Shown here piece by piece: positions 10,112 to 20,149 of a DNA stretch of 64,000 bases; the first letter of the stretch is position 1; every line of letters starts with the position of its first letter. Under the pieces are notes generated by a model. That model worked only from the letters and a program-made list of their open reading frames with translations. It was not told where the DNA came from and searched no databases. The stretch is from Tatumella ptyseos (lineage in GTDB: Bacteria > Pseudomonadota > Gammaproteobacteria > Enterobacterales > Enterobacteriaceae), in assembly GCF_030552895.1 (NCBI RefSeq), contig NZ_CP130649.1:1984001-2048000 (forward strand), in the 5' to 3' direction. The position numbers were made by a program, and so were the translations under genes.

Positions 10112-11026
10112 TTAAGCGTCGCTAGGCGATTGCTCAACCTTTTCAGGGGCTGGCGGAAGCTCTTCAGGAAGTGGTGCCGGAAGGTTCATCATCTTGGCAA
10201 GTAGGCTCGCCAGCTTGAAGCGTAATTCAGGTCGGCGAATAATCATATCGATCGCCCCTTTCTCGATGAGGAACTCACTGCGCTGGAAGCCCGGTGGTAA
10301 TTTCTCACGTACCGTCTGCTCTATAACACGCGGGCCTGCAAAACCAATCAGTGCTTTGGGCTCACCAATATTGAGATCGCCGAGCATTGCAAAGCTTGCT
10401 GAGACACCGCCCATTGTTGGGTCAGTCAGTACCGAAATATACGGCAGACCCCGATCACGCATTTTAGCTAAGGCTGCGCTCGTTTTGGCCATTTGCATTA
10501 ATGACGTTAACGCTTCTTGCATACGTGCCCCACCACTGGCGGAGAAACAGATGAGTGGACACCCCTCTTCTAATGCTTGTTCGGCGGCTCTTACAAAACG
10601 CGCCCCGACCACTGCTCCCATCGAACCACCCATGAAGGAGAATTCGAAAGCAACCGCCACAACTGGCATACCATGCAGCTGACCTTTCATTGCAATCAGA
10701 GCGTCTTTTTCACCGGTCTCTTTTTGCGCCGCTACGATACGGTCTTTATACTTTTTGGAATCGCGGAATTTCAGTAAATCACGCGGTTCCAATTCGCTGC
10801 CTAGCTCAAGAGTCGTACCCTGATCGAGAAAAGCATTCAAGCGATCACGCCCATGCATACGCATGTGATGATCACATTTAGGACAGACTTCGAGATTACG
10901 TTCTAGCTCAGCACGATAGAGTACTTGACCACAACTTGTACACTTTGTCCAAATCCCTTCAGGAATACTCGCCTTACGGGCAGGGGCAACATTTGTTTTG
11001 TTAAGAATTCGTTCAATCCAGCTCAT
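10112..11026 (-). CDS. accD: acetyl-CoA carboxylase carboxyltransferase subunit beta
   Basis: With AccA it transfers the carboxyl group from carboxybiotin to acetyl-CoA, giving malonyl-CoA for fatty acid synthesis. Its 304 residues match E. coli exactly. The four-cysteine zinc ribbon is complete (C29, C32, C48, C51) and the oxyanion-hole region reads [10 protein letters not shown]. The zinc ribbon also binds its own mRNA in E. coli. The gene is monocistronic here by its terminator. Confidence 0.98.
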   Translation of the reverse strand: MSWIERILNKTNVAPARKASIPEGIWTKCTSCGQVLYRAELERNLEVCPKCDHHMRMHGRDRLNAFLDQGTTLELGSELEPRDLLKFRDSKKYKDRIVAAQKETGEKDALIAMKGQLHGMPVVAVAFEFSFMGGSMGAVVGARFVRAAEQALEEGCPLICFSASGGARMQEALTSLMQMAKTSAALAKMRDRGLPYISVLTDPTMGGVSASFAMLGDLNIGEPKALIGFAGPRVIEQTVREKLPPGFQRSEFLIEKGAIDMIIRRPELRFKLASLLAKMMNLPAPLPEELPPAPEKVEQSPSDA

Positions 11027-11171
11027 TGAGGACCTTTCTGTTTGAACCTGGTTTTACCAGTCACTGTGTTTCTGCTGAATGATTACTCAACAGCCAATAA
11101 ATAGCGCTCATTAAACCACAACCGCGAGGTTCTGTGGATAAAAATATGGAGCAATTATACAGATATCAGCA

Positions 11172-11831
11172 TTATGATGCAGGATCTGTATTATTCTTTT
11201 TCATCCGGTGGCGGATCACTTCAATAATGCCAGGCAGTACCGAGACCACTATAATCGCAACGATTAATAGGTTGATATTGCTTTTCACCACCGGTAGATC
11301 ACCGAAAATAGCGCCAGCGTAGCTAAATAATGCCACCCAGCATACGCCGCCGATCAGGTTATAGAATCCAAATTGGCGATAGCTCATCCGACCCATCCCG
11401 GCGACGAAAGGGGCGAAGGTTCTGACGATGGGAACGAAGCGCGCGAGGATAATGGTTTTACCGCCATGTTTATCGTAAAACTGGTGAGTTTTATCGAGAT
11501 AGCTCTGGCGAAAAATACGGGAATTTGGGCGACTAAAGAGCTTTTCGCCAAATAAACGTCCGATGGTGTAGTTCAGTGCATCACCCAGTACCGCAGCAAT
11601 CACTAATAATCCCACCATCATATGCACATTTAACGCATTGCTAGGTAAAACAGCGAGCGCTCCCGCAATAAATAGCAGAGAGTCACCAGGAAGAAAAGGC
11701 GTTACCACAAGCCCAGTCTCACAAAAAATAATGAGAAACAGAATGGCGTAAACCCATAAACCATAATGCGCGATCAACGCTGTTAGATGAACATCAATAT
11801 GCAATATAAAATCAATAATCATTGATAGCAT
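11172..11831 (-). CDS. dedA: DedA-family membrane protein
   Basis: Inner-membrane protein of the DedA/VTT superfamily, thought to move undecaprenyl phosphate or other lipids and needed for envelope and proton-motive-force homeostasis. The 219 residues equal E. coli DedA, with the signature EKHGG-type stretch [20 protein letters not shown] in the central region and several hydrophobic helices. It is 11 bp downstream of truA on the same strand, so the two are probably co-transcribed. Confidence 0.95.
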   Translation of the reverse strand: MLSMIIDFILHIDVHLTALIAHYGLWVYAILFLIIFCETGLVVTPFLPGDSLLFIAGALAVLPSNALNVHMMVGLLVIAAVLGDALNYTIGRLFGEKLFSRPNSRIFRQSYLDKTHQFYDKHGGKTIILARFVPIVRTFAPFVAGMGRMSYRQFGFYNLIGGVCWVALFSYAGAIFGDLPVVKSNINLLIVAIIVVSVLPGIIEVIRHRMKKNNTDPAS

Positions 11832-11842
11832 TGCATAACTCC

Positions 11843-12667
11843 TTACTGAGGAAAGTAATTATTATCTGCGAGGAACAATGGCCCTAGCGCAGGTGTCGGT
11901 AAGTCGAAGTGGTCAGGATAGTCCACCGCGACTAAGTAAAGTCCTTCCGCTCTCGCCGTTGCCGCCGCTTTAGTTCGATCGCGTAGCGCTAATAGCTCGG
12001 CAATCCACTGTTCAGGCTGATTTCCCATCCCTACTTCCAGTAGACTGCCAACAATATTACGCACCATATGATGGACGAAAGCATTGGCTTTGATGTCGAC
12101 AATTACGAAGCTACCTTGGCGTAAAACTTGAATATGTGAAATATTGCGCCATGGCGTGCGTGATTGGCACTGAACCGCTCTAAACGAAGTAAAATCGTTC
12201 TCGCCAAGCAGGCTCTGTGCCGCACGATGCATTTTCTCGGTGTCCAAGGGATGATAAAAATGCGTTAAGCCCTTCCCTAAGATTGCTGGACGTAAGCGCT
12301 CATTATAAATGACATAGCGATAACGCCTTGCAGTCGCGCTAAAGCGTGCGTGGAAGTCATCCGGTACCGCTTTAACCCAGCGTACTGCAACATCATCAGG
12401 TAAGTTTGCATTGACCCCTAATGTCCAAGCGGCATCTGCCCGCTTAGCTTGTGTTTCAAAGTGGACCACTTGCCCCGTACCGTGTACCCCTGCATCCGTT
12501 CGTCCCGCACAAAACACATCGATGGGATGATTCGCCACTTGGGTCAGCGCTTTTTCAAGTACCTGTTGGACACTACGTACTTCTCGTTGGCGTTGCCAAC
12601 CATAATATCGGCTGCCATCGTACTCAATCCCTAGTGCAATTTTGTACGGCGCTTCGGCTGTCGACAT
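11843..12667 (-). CDS. truA: tRNA pseudouridine(38-40) synthase
   Basis: Isomerises uridines 38, 39 and 40 in the anticodon arm of many tRNAs. The catalytic aspartate is D58 in [14 protein letters not shown]. Its length is 274 (E. coli 270). Its start overlaps the usg stop by one base (TAATG), so usg and truA are translationally coupled, as in E. coli. Confidence 0.97.
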   Translation of the reverse strand: MSTAEAPYKIALGIEYDGSRYYGWQRQREVRSVQQVLEKALTQVANHPIDVFCAGRTDAGVHGTGQVVHFETQAKRADAAWTLGVNANLPDDVAVRWVKAVPDDFHARFSATARRYRYVIYNERLRPAILGKGLTHFYHPLDTEKMHRAAQSLLGENDFTSFRAVQCQSRTPWRNISHIQVLRQGSFVIVDIKANAFVHHMVRNIVGSLLEVGMGNQPEQWIAELLALRDRTKAAATARAEGLYLVAVDYPDHFDLPTPALGPLFLADNNYFPQ

Positions 12668-13674
12668 TACAGATAATCCTCAATCAGGCGTTCTGCCGTT
12701 TTCACTGCCATTAAGGCCCCCCCGTAACGGACGTTATCCGCTACTGACCAGAATTGTAACCCTTCAGGCTGTCCATAATCTTGACGAATAGCACCAATAT
12801 AAAGCTGGTCTTGACCTGTGCCTTCACTTACTGGTGTCGGGAAGTCGTGTTCTTCACTCACTGCCAGATCAGCTTGCTCACCCAAGACGTGTTGGGCTTC
12901 ATCTACCTCAAGGGGACGCGCCGTTATCACCCGCACACTTTGCGCATTACCATAAAATACCGGCGCTTGGAGCGAAGTCACACTTAAAGGGAAACTTTCG
13001 TCTTGTAGGATCTTACGGACTTGGTCCACGACACGGCGTTCTGCCGCGACACTACCCTGCTCATCAATCGCTAACGGCATCATATTGAAGGCGAGCTGAC
13101 GACCAAAATGATAGCTCTCCGGAGGGATGCCGTTGAGTAAGCGTGCGCTTTCACCCGCCAACGCATCGACCGCAATTTTCCCTTGAGCAGAAACTGATAA
13201 CAGTTCAGTCAGCTGGATGGATTGAACGCTGGCAGCCTCATTAAGAGGAGTGATCGCATTCATCAACTGGCTCACTTGGCTATCGGCAACCGCAATAATG
13301 TTACGATTACGGTAATCGGCAAGTGTGTTGTCATTGACGCCAACCACGGCTAAGGGAACATCATGGGCTAACGCAAAGAGACCACTGCTATCGATGACAA
13401 TACATCCGGCTTCCGCGGCGAGGTCCGCATAGTCTGCACTGGCTTGTTGTCCCGCGACAAAAAAGGCTAATTGACTGTCGCTCCACTCATGGTTGCGCGC
13501 ATCCTGAACGAGATAATTTTTCCCAGCAAAACGGATAGCTTCCCCTGCACTCTCTTCAGTGGCCAATAGGGTAAGTTCACCTACCGCAAACTGACGCTGC
13601 TCTAAACACTCAATTAACGCACGGCCAACGGCTCCGGTCGCACCTAAAATAGCAATATTCCAACCCTGGGACAT
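12667..13674 (-). CDS. usg: aspartate-semialdehyde dehydrogenase-like protein Usg
   Basis: Paralogue of aspartate-semialdehyde dehydrogenase (Asd) with no proven activity. The 335-residue protein has the N-terminal NAD(P)-binding motif GATGAVG. The position of the catalytic cysteine of true Asd enzymes is occupied by a non-cysteine residue in [11 protein letters not shown], consistent with lack of Asd activity. Four further in-frame codons precede the chosen start; MSQGWNIA aligns with E. coli MSEGWNIA. Confidence 0.92.
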   Translation of the reverse strand: MSQGWNIAILGATGAVGRALIECLEQRQFAVGELTLLATEESAGEAIRFAGKNYLVQDARNHEWSDSQLAFFVAGQQASADYADLAAEAGCIVIDSSGLFALAHDVPLAVVGVNDNTLADYRNRNIIAVADSQVSQLMNAITPLNEAASVQSIQLTELLSVSAQGKIAVDALAGESARLLNGIPPESYHFGRQLAFNMMPLAIDEQGSVAAERRVVDQVRKILQDESFPLSVTSLQAPVFYGNAQSVRVITARPLEVDEAQHVLGEQADLAVSEEHDFPTPVSEGTGQDQLYIGAIRQDYGQPEGLQFWSVADNVRYGGALMAVKTAERLIEDYL

Positions 13675-13732
13675 GGGGTACTCCACACTAAATTAACGGG
13701 ATGAGTCGTACTCACCCCAACAACAACTGAGC

Positions 13733-14863
13733 CTAAGCACAGTACAAGGTATTAAATCCGAGTTCACGGAGTCGTTCGGCGGTCGAGGCGTTTGAACAGC
13801 TAACGGTTAATGAAGACCACTCACGGCGCTCTTGATACTGTTTTCTTAACCGGTCAAATCCACCTTCATCAGCAATGTGAAGCCTGAGCAATGCATCATC
13901 GCGGCGCACATCATACACGAGATGAGCTAAACGTTTTAGAAGTGACTGCGAAAACTCTCCGGTAACGTTCACAACACTGATATCAGGTTGGGGGAGTAGA
14001 TCACTCAGGGCAATGTTCTCTGGCTGTCCGATAAATGCGGTCCACGCCTCATAAAGTTGAGTGGTACCACGAACTTTGCCTTCTAAGGTATAGCCCGCAA
14101 TATGCGCGGTGGCGATATCAACGTGAGAGAGGAGTTGTTGGTCTAAATGCGGTTCTGGTTCCCACACATCGAGTACGACACTCAGATCTTCACGTTCGGT
14201 CAATACCTGTTTGAGGGCTTGGTTATCGACCACCGCGCCTCGGCAAGCATTAATCAGTACGCAACCTGGGCGTAACCTTTCCAGCAGGCTTCGGTCAACG
14301 CAATGCCAGGTTTGATAGGCGCCTTGTTTAATCAAAGGAGTATGAAACGTAAGGATATCAGCTTGCTTCGCTAACGTTAATAAGGGGAGGAACTCTTCAT
14401 CATCACCACGATCAGCTCTGGGTGGATCACATAACAGGACCCTCATCCCTAAGGCTTCACAACGTCTTTGTAGGCGACTACCCACATTTCCTACCCCTAC
14501 AATACCGATTGTTTTATCACATAATGCATAACCATCGCGTTCAGCCAAGAGGAGTAGCGCGGATAGGACATATTCTACTACCGCAATCGCATTACAACCG
14601 GGTGCTGCTGAAAACGCGACCCCTGCTGCCTCAAGATCGGCAAGTTCCACATGATCGGTGCCAGCTGTCGCCGAGCCCACAAATGTCAGAGGCGTATTGG
14701 TAACCAATTGCGTATTGACCGGTGTGACCGAACGGACCATAAGTGCTTGGGCATCCTGTAATTCACTTACCGGAAGAGGCCGCCCTGGCACACGTATCAC
14801 TTCTCCTTTACGGCTGAATAACTCCTGCGCATAAGGCATATTTTCATCGACAACAATTTTCAT
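13733..14863 (-). CDS. pdxB: 4-phosphoerythronate dehydrogenase
   Basis: Second step of the DXP-dependent pyridoxal phosphate pathway: oxidises 4-phospho-D-erythronate to 2-oxo-3-hydroxy-4-phosphobutanoate. The 376-residue protein belongs to the D-isomer 2-hydroxyacid dehydrogenases, with the nucleotide-binding [11 protein letters not shown] at about 120 and the catalytic histidine in [15 protein letters not shown] near 255. The C-terminal dimerisation domain is present. The usg-truA-dedA unit is downstream, as in E. coli. Confidence 0.96.
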   Translation of the reverse strand: MKIVVDENMPYAQELFSRKGEVIRVPGRPLPVSELQDAQALMVRSVTPVNTQLVTNTPLTFVGSATAGTDHVELADLEAAGVAFSAAPGCNAIAVVEYVLSALLLLAERDGYALCDKTIGIVGVGNVGSRLQRRCEALGMRVLLCDPPRADRGDDEEFLPLLTLAKQADILTFHTPLIKQGAYQTWHCVDRSLLERLRPGCVLINACRGAVVDNQALKQVLTEREDLSVVLDVWEPEPHLDQQLLSHVDIATAHIAGYTLEGKVRGTTQLYEAWTAFIGQPENIALSDLLPQPDISVVNVTGEFSQSLLKRLAHLVYDVRRDDALLRLHIADEGGFDRLRKQYQERREWSSLTVSCSNASTAERLRELGFNTLYCA

Positions 14864-15064
14864 TATTTGGCCTAGTGGGTATTAAGGGAGTGTTAAGATA
14901 TTCTGTCATATTCTCAAGTTGAAAACATCTGAGATTGATTCTCACTCAGAGTGATAAATAATGCCTGAAAAGCGAGATTGTCGCTTGGGATTTCATGGGG
15001 GGGTTGTTATGATAGCCGGCTATTCCCCGGTCATCCGGTTTTAAGCTTTTGTAAGGATGTTGCC

Positions 15065-16099
15065 ATGCAGCCACTTAGCGGCCCTCGCGGATTTACCGAC
15101 GGTCCACTCCGTCACGATTCAACCTCCCCGAATAGTTTAAAAGCTAAGCCGTTGCACAGTGAAGCGTTAACTTCAGCACAACGTACTGCACTAGAGCGCA
15201 TCATTGTTAAAATTCTGGCGATCAGTAGTTTGAAAGCCCCCGCGCTGTGGGCCGGAATCCGCCATCACGTTAATGTCAGTGGGGAAGCTGAACTGCTTTC
15301 GTCTCACTTTCCTGAAGCAGAAAAGTGGTTACAAGGTATCCTCAAACAAGAACAGAATAATCATCTGGCACGCCGACAATTACAACAGCTCACCGACCTC
15401 CTCCCTCAGGGTAATAATCGGCAAGCTGTGAGTGAATATATTCGTCATCAATTTGGGCAGACAGTATTAAGTGCTCTGACGCAGGCGCAACTTGAACAAG
15501 TATTAACGCGCCTTCAACAAGGACAGATCACGATTCCCCAACCGGTGCAAACGACTACCACTGCACGAAGCCTACTGCCTGCAGAGCACTCTACACTCAG
15601 TCAGCAAGTGGTAAAGTTATCTGTCGCGAACGGCGAGTCACCCATCAGTGTATGGGAAACGCTGCATAATTTGGTCGGTTTAAAAGATGGCGACCCTATT
15701 CCCGCGAAACACTACCCTTTATTGACCCAATATTTGCAAGCTCGCCAGCAGTTAGTGGGACAAAGCAGCCTCCCTCTGCCACAGTTATTACAAGGCTTAA
15801 AACATCCAGCAAGTGGCCAAGAAATAGAGCAAGCCGCCGTTTACTGCCAACAACATTATCAATTGACTGCGGACATGCCCTTATCACGAGTACAAGCGCA
15901 AGACTTACTTAATGTGCTCTTTAGCCACCGTGCCGGTTTTGGTTGGCGACCACCTCATGGCGCATTAACCTCAGGCCCTACTCCTATTTATCATCCTGCT
16001 CCGCCAACAGCTGGAGAAACAGGCTGGTGGCCTATTTCTCCACGCTTGACGTTAGTAATGATTGGCGTAGCCCTGCTTTTCTTATTTTTTATCTGGTGA
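15065..16099 (+). CDS. flk: flagellar regulator Flk
   Basis: Membrane-anchored regulator of flagellar assembly that prevents premature export of FlgM and hook-cap secretion. The 344-residue protein aligns with E. coli Flk in blocks such as LWAGIRHHVNVSGEAELLSS and NNRQAVSEYIRHQFGQT, and ends in one C-terminal transmembrane helix (LTLVMIGVALLFLFFIW). The frame is open 29 codons further upstream, but this ATG has AAGGATG six bases ahead and aligns with the known start. It is divergent from pdxB, as in E. coli. Its presence suggests a flagellate bacterium. Confidence 0.92.
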   Translation: MQPLSGPRGFTDGPLRHDSTSPNSLKAKPLHSEALTSAQRTALERIIVKILAISSLKAPALWAGIRHHVNVSGEAELLSSHFPEAEKWLQGILKQEQNNHLARRQLQQLTDLLPQGNNRQAVSEYIRHQFGQTVLSALTQAQLEQVLTRLQQGQITIPQPVQTTTTARSLLPAEHSTLSQQVVKLSVANGESPISVWETLHNLVGLKDGDPIPAKHYPLLTQYLQARQQLVGQSSLPLPQLLQGLKHPASGQEIEQAAVYCQQHYQLTADMPLSRVQAQDLLNVLFSHRAGFGWRPPHGALTSGPTPIYHPAPPTAGETGWWPISPRLTLVMIGVALLFLFFIW

Positions 16100-16103
16100 T
16101 GAT

Positions 16104-16544
16104 CTAACAACCGCATTGCACTGGATTTGCTGTCGTGGGCCAAGAACTTGGCTCACTCCCTTCGATTATCGGGTGATTATCCCGTAGCCAAAAATCTAAG
16201 CCGCCAATTAATTCCTTAACCCTGAATCCAGCTTGCGCTAGGTTGAACGCCCCTTTGGTCGAACCGTTACATCCTATTCCATCACAGTAAGTGACATAGT
16301 TAGCGTCTTTAGATAACTTCGCCAAGGTTAGTGCATTCATCTCACGATGGGGGAAATGAATCGCACCAGGGATATGGCCGCGACGATAGTGTTCTGCAGA
16401 ACGAACATCGAGTACGATGCATTCTTCGGTTTTACGCTGGCAGCTTTCCGCTAAGTCCCAAGCATCAATATAATAGGCCAATTTCGCTGCTAAATAGGCG
16501 GCGCTCTGAGTCGGCTCGGCAAAAGTAAAAGGGGTATTGGTCAT
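16104..16544 (-). CDS. rhodanese-domain protein
   Basis: Single rhodanese homology domain of 146 residues, predicted cytoplasmic sulfurtransferase or sulfur carrier. The CH2-like block IVLDVRSAEHYRRGHIPGA precedes the active-site loop CNGSTK in YCDGIGCNGSTKGA, where the second cysteine is the likely persulfide site. The frame extends 40 codons upstream into the mocR promoter; the start MTNTPFTF is chosen because it leaves an 85-bp divergent promoter region. It faces flk, with 4 bp between the stops, and diverges from the MocR-type regulator that probably controls it. Substrate unknown. Confidence 0.85.
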   Translation of the reverse strand: MTNTPFTFAEPTQSAAYLAAKLAYYIDAWDLAESCQRKTEECIVLDVRSAEHYRRGHIPGAIHFPHREMNALTLAKLSKDANYVTYCDGIGCNGSTKGAFNLAQAGFRVKELIGGLDFWLRDNHPIIEGSEPSSWPTTANPVQCGC

Positions 16545-16629
16545 CGATAATCTCCTTGTGTCGTCATAGCAGAATACCGCACTATACCGTTCTGAATAAG
16601 ACCAATTTCCATCAAACAATAAGACCACT

Positions 16630-18084
16630 ATGACGCAACGTTCTTCAATTTGGCTATCACTCACTCTGGCGAAGCGCGGGGATCGCGTGACACAGCTTTG
16701 CCGAGTCCTCAGAACCGCAATAGAGAAAGGACAGTTACTCGCTGGAGAACGTTTACCCTCGAGCCGTCAATTAGCTAATGATTTAGGTTGTTCACGTACT
16801 ACAGTAGAGTCAGCCTATCAGCGGTTAACGACTCAAGGCTATATTACACGCCTTCTCGGTCAAGGTAGTTTTGTCGCGCAACATCAACTACCTAAACCAC
16901 TACCTTCTTACCAAGGATTACCCTTAACGTTATCATCACGTGGCCAAGCGTTAATCGCCCAGCGTCAATGCCTTGATCCTCAGACCATACAGCCATTTAG
17001 TGCTGGTGTCCCCGACGTTAAGGCTTTTCCATTGAAACAGTGGGCCGATGTGACCCGAGAAGTTATGGAGAGTTTATCACCTGAGCAATTACTCTATGGC
17101 GATCCGCAGGGACTGGCCGAGTGCCGTAAAGCCATCAGCCATTATTTGACGCTCTCCCGCCAAGTTAGTTGTACGCCATCACAAATTATTATGATGAATA
17201 GCTCCCAACAAGGCTTACAATGGTTGGCTTATCTGCTATTGGAGGAAGGTGATACCATCCTAACTGAAGCATTATGCTATCAGGGCGCGGTTAATGCGTT
17301 TCGTCAGGCGGGCGCTATAGTAGCCCCCCAGCTTTTAGATAATGAAGGTGCCTTACCTCCGGACCAACCCGCAAAGCTAGCTTACCTGACTCCTGGTCAT
17401 CAATATCCACTCGGGATGACGATGAGCGAATCAAGACGCCAACAGTGGCTAGAGTGGGCGGTTCGACATCAAAGTTGGATTATTGAAGACGACTATGATG
17501 GCGAATATCATTATGGCAAGGATTCGCCCCCCTCCTTACAACGACTCGACCGTACTCAAAAAGTCATCTACCTTGGAACATTTTCCAAAACGCTTTTTCC
17601 AGGAATTCGGCTTGCCTATATGGTCGTCCCCCCTTTTCTCGTGCCGCAGTTGGTTAATGCACGGCAACGGCTGGACAGTCATACTGCAGTGCTATCGCAA
17701 GCAGTCGTTGCGAGGTTTATCTCGGAAGGCTATTTTGCGAGTCATCTACGTCTGATGAAAAAGCTCTATGCTGCCAGACGTCATCTACTGCTTGAATTAC
17801 TTGAGGAGTGCCCGGCGGGGACAGTTCGTGTATTACCCTCGGAAGGTGGCCTTCAACTGGCTATTGAGTATCTTAAGGGCGATACTTCAGCGATAACAGC
17901 CTCGGCGAGTCGTAAGGGAGTTATGCTCACAGAGCTTGCGCCACTTTGCTTAACCTCTCCCCCCATAAACGGATGGATAATCGGTTTTGCGGCGCTCAGC
18001 CCATATGTGATACGTCAAGCGGTCACGCTGTTTAACGAGGTATTGTCCCACGCAGCATCGTTAAATTGCTCCGATAAGATTTAA
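16630..18084 (+). CDS. MocR/PdxR-type transcriptional regulator
   Basis: GntR-type winged helix fused to a fold-type I aminotransferase-like domain. The HTH spans about residues 40-75 (RLPSSRQLANDLGCSRTTVE) and the PLP-binding lysine sits in GTFSKTLFPGIRL; D and Y residues of the cofactor site (IIEDDYDGEYHY) are present. Such regulators sense PLP or an amino compound and usually control a divergent neighbour, here the rhodanese gene. The 484-residue length is normal. Its last 61 bp of sequence recur 845 bp downstream, where the copy ends in-frame two residues earlier in the alignment (SLN stop, versus SLNCSDKI here), so the present C-terminus may be secondary. Confidence 0.87.
   Translation: MTQRSSIWLSLTLAKRGDRVTQLCRVLRTAIEKGQLLAGERLPSSRQLANDLGCSRTTVESAYQRLTTQGYITRLLGQGSFVAQHQLPKPLPSYQGLPLTLSSRGQALIAQRQCLDPQTIQPFSAGVPDVKAFPLKQWADVTREVMESLSPEQLLYGDPQGLAECRKAISHYLTLSRQVSCTPSQIIMMNSSQQGLQWLAYLLLEEGDTILTEALCYQGAVNAFRQAGAIVAPQLLDNEGALPPDQPAKLAYLTPGHQYPLGMTMSESRRQQWLEWAVRHQSWIIEDDYDGEYHYGKDSPPSLQRLDRTQKVIYLGTFSKTLFPGIRLAYMVVPPFLVPQLVNARQRLDSHTAVLSQAVVARFISEGYFASHLRLMKKLYAARRHLLLELLEECPAGTVRVLPSEGGLQLAIEYLKGDTSAITASASRKGVMLTELAPLCLTSPPINGWIIGFAALSPYVIRQAVTLFNEVLSHAASLNCSDKI
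18008..18068 (+). repeat. 61-bp direct repeat, copy A (3' end of mocR gene)
   Basis: Matches the segment at 18853-18913 in the same orientation with five mismatches in 61 positions. It encodes the last part of the MocR-type protein. Its complementary strand also reads LTMLRGTIPR and then stop, resembling the C-terminus of YfcJ encoded in copy B. Confidence 0.9.
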
Positions 18085-18167
18085 ATTAACGGTCTAGAGT
18101 TTTACAGCAATATTCATGAGCTGACAAATAGTCACTCTGGAAAAGTCGTCCCCATTAGGTCAAAGAC

Positions 18168-18518
18168 ATGATTAAAAAAATAGAAACTCAGGTAGACGAC
18201 AATATTGAGCAAAGAGTCTATGAACTTGTACGACCATATGCGGGCACGTATCTCTTTAACATAAAAAAAGTTGAGCTAACGCCTGAAACTGATCTCGATG
18301 CAGATTTATGCATTGACGAGCTTGAAGTTGAAGATCTAATGAATGATTTTTTCGAGAAATTCGATGTCGCGCGAGGTAATTTTAAACTTGAAACTTACTT
18401 CCCTACTAAGCCTTTCTCATGGAATCCATTTAAAAAAAGCCCGTCAATACCTGTCCCTGAATTCACTATCCACATGCTTATCCATTCAGCAAAGGCCGGG
18501 CGATGGTTATACGACTAA
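18168..18518 (+). CDS. DUF1493 family protein
   Basis: Acidic 116-residue protein resembling the DUF1493 family found in enterobacterial accessory regions. The N-terminal half (IEQRVYELVRPYAGTYLF, then TPETDLDADLCIDELEVEDL) resembles an acyl carrier protein-like helical fold with an acidic segment; no phosphopantetheine serine of the DSL type is evident, so carrier function is doubtful. It has an AGG stretch eight bases before the ATG. It lies between the two copies of the 61-bp repeat, which marks it as an insert between mocR and yfcJ. Function unknown. Confidence 0.65.
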   Translation: MIKKIETQVDDNIEQRVYELVRPYAGTYLFNIKKVELTPETDLDADLCIDELEVEDLMNDFFEKFDVARGNFKLETYFPTKPFSWNPFKKSPSIPVPEFTIHMLIHSAKAGRWLYD

Positions 18519-18852
18519 ACAAAAATGAAAAGTTTAAAAACTTAGTATCTATTCAGTTATTTTAATCAATCAGTAAATCGTTCTTTAAAGAAAATAACTG
18601 AACAGAGTTGGAGTTAAGTGGACACCATCACACCCTACGCCTCGCCCTTATCCCAGGAAGAAAATTTATCGGCATTCATCAGTACTCATGATGCAATTTG
18701 CCAAGGTAATTGACAGCATATTCATGCATCTATACAAAGCCGGTAATTTTCCCGTTCATAGTATTTACCACACAGGATAACAGGTTATCAGGAGTCCGTT
18801 AGCGATAGCTGCCGTTACAAAGAGCAAGTCATCAACAAGCTTCTTCCTGAGC
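18519..18852. other. non-coding accessory spacer with inverted repeat
   Basis: 334 bases between the DUF1493 gene and repeat copy B. A perfect 12-bp inverted repeat (TTCAGTTATTTT at 18552-18563, complement at 18591-18602, 27-nt loop) follows the gene. The plus strand stays open for about 45 codons directly into copy B in the MocR reading frame, which looks like a gene remnant or chance. No recognisable transposase or full gene is seen. Confidence 0.5.
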
Positions 18853-18913
18853 TGATACGTCAAGCGGTCACGCTGTTGAATGAGGTGTTGTTCCACGCAG
18901 CATCGTTAAACTG
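18853..18913 (+). repeat. 61-bp direct repeat, copy B (overlaps yfcJ 3' end)
   Basis: Second copy of the mocR 3' end. On the plus strand it reads [20 protein letters not shown] and a TGA stop; on the minus strand it supplies the last 15 codons and stop of yfcJ. Confidence 0.9.
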
Positions 18914-20061
18914 ACAATAACCCCAACCAGGGCGCAGCAAGCACCCGCTAAATAGACGGCGCCGTAGCCTGCACTATTCGCTAGAAAACCCGCTAGCGGC
19001 CCCGTGGCACCATAAGCGACATCCTGAAAGGCGGAGAAACATCCCAATGCAGTCCCACGAACCTGTGCATCAACACGCTTCATGATTTCGACGCCCATGG
19101 CTGGGAAAACAAGTGAGCACCCGGCCCCCGTTAACGCTGCGCCGACTAAGGCATGCCAGGCTTGCTGGCTAAAACAGAGCAGTAATAGGCCAGCGGTTTC
19201 TACTAATAGCGACACAATAGTCACTCTCACGCCCCCCATTTTATCGGGGATGCCACCGAAGAATATGCGGATGACTACATAAGAAAGTCCAAATATCGTA
19301 AGGGTATATCCTGCGTTACCCCAATGCTCAGCAGCAAAGTAAAGCGAAATAAAGGCACCAATCACCGCAAACCCAACCCCCTGAAGCGCGAGTACCGCAC
19401 CGGGTGTCAAGATTTGTTTCAGTACAGTAGTAAATCGAGGACGATCGCCACCACTAATGGGTACCGCAGGAATTTTTGCATTACAGAGTAGCGCAATTAA
19501 TGGACACAGGATGCAAGCAATACTCACCCCAAGAAAATCGAAATGGTGGTAGAGATACAGACCAATCGGTGCACCCGCCGCGAGAGACCCGTAAATCGCC
19601 ATTCCATTCCAAGACATGACGATCCCGGAACGTGGCTGCCCAATCAGCCCAAGGCCCCAAGTAAGGTTTCCTGTCAGTAAAAAACTTTCACCCAACCCCA
19701 GCAAAATACGGCCCAAAAGTAATAAGCCAAATTGTAGCCAAATAGAGTGGCTCGCAAAAACCGACAAGAGATAAGCGACTCCGACTAAAGCAATAACGCC
19801 CATCCCCAATCGAGTCGTCTGCTTGGCCCCTTGCTGATCGGCTTTTTTTCCGGCAAAGCCTCTATTTACTAATGTCGCGAAAAATTGGATACCCACCGCG
19901 ATGCCGACCATCACATTATTCATTCCCAAATCATTATGAACGAATAAAGGGATGACCGGTAATGCGATACCTGCAGTAAGGTAGGTCAGAAATACGGCTG
20001 ACGATGTCACCGCTACCGGTTTTACCGAGCGTTCTTCAGGACGGTTCTTGTCCTCTGTCAT
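18868..20061 (-). CDS. yfcJ: MFS transporter YfcJ
   Basis: Twelve-helix major facilitator superfamily exporter of the YhhS/YfcJ branch, 397 residues (E. coli 392), inner membrane. YhhS/YfcJ proteins have been linked to arabinose or drug efflux, but the natural substrate is unknown. Helices begin at about residue 20 ([20 protein letters not shown]) and the family loop [16 protein letters not shown] lies mid-protein. The ATG is preferred to the GTG one codon earlier because AAGGAG lies eight bases upstream. It is next to fabB as in E. coli, with a terminator between them. The last 15 codons fall in repeat copy B. Confidence 0.9.
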   Translation of the reverse strand: MTEDKNRPEERSVKPVAVTSSAVFLTYLTAGIALPVIPLFVHNDLGMNNVMVGIAVGIQFFATLVNRGFAGKKADQQGAKQTTRLGMGVIALVGVAYLLSVFASHSIWLQFGLLLLGRILLGLGESFLLTGNLTWGLGLIGQPRSGIVMSWNGMAIYGSLAAGAPIGLYLYHHFDFLGVSIACILCPLIALLCNAKIPAVPISGGDRPRFTTVLKQILTPGAVLALQGVGFAVIGAFISLYFAAEHWGNAGYTLTIFGLSYVVIRIFFGGIPDKMGGVRVTIVSLLVETAGLLLLCFSQQAWHALVGAALTGAGCSLVFPAMGVEIMKRVDAQVRGTALGCFSAFQDVAYGATGPLAGFLANSAGYGAVYLAGACCALVGVIVSLTMLRGTTPHSTA

Positions 20062-20107
20062 CACTTTGACTCCTTAATGACTGCGGGGAATTTTATTTAA
20101 GGTAATA

Positions 20108-20133
20108 AAAACGGCAGCCTAGGCTGCCGTTTT
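20108..20133. terminator. bidirectional terminator after fabB
   Basis: Perfect 26-bp palindrome centred on CCTAGG with flanking A and T runs, so the stem is followed by T on either strand. It lies between the fabB stop and the yfcJ start. Confidence 0.85.
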
Positions 20134-20149
20134 ATCTACGATAAATTGA

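Noticed and set aside
18618..18713. A 31-codon GTG-initiated frame (VDTITPYASPLSQEE...) with GGAG ahead of it
   Set aside because: It is short, unmatched to any family recalled and lies in a rearranged spacer; a chance frame or remnant is as likely.
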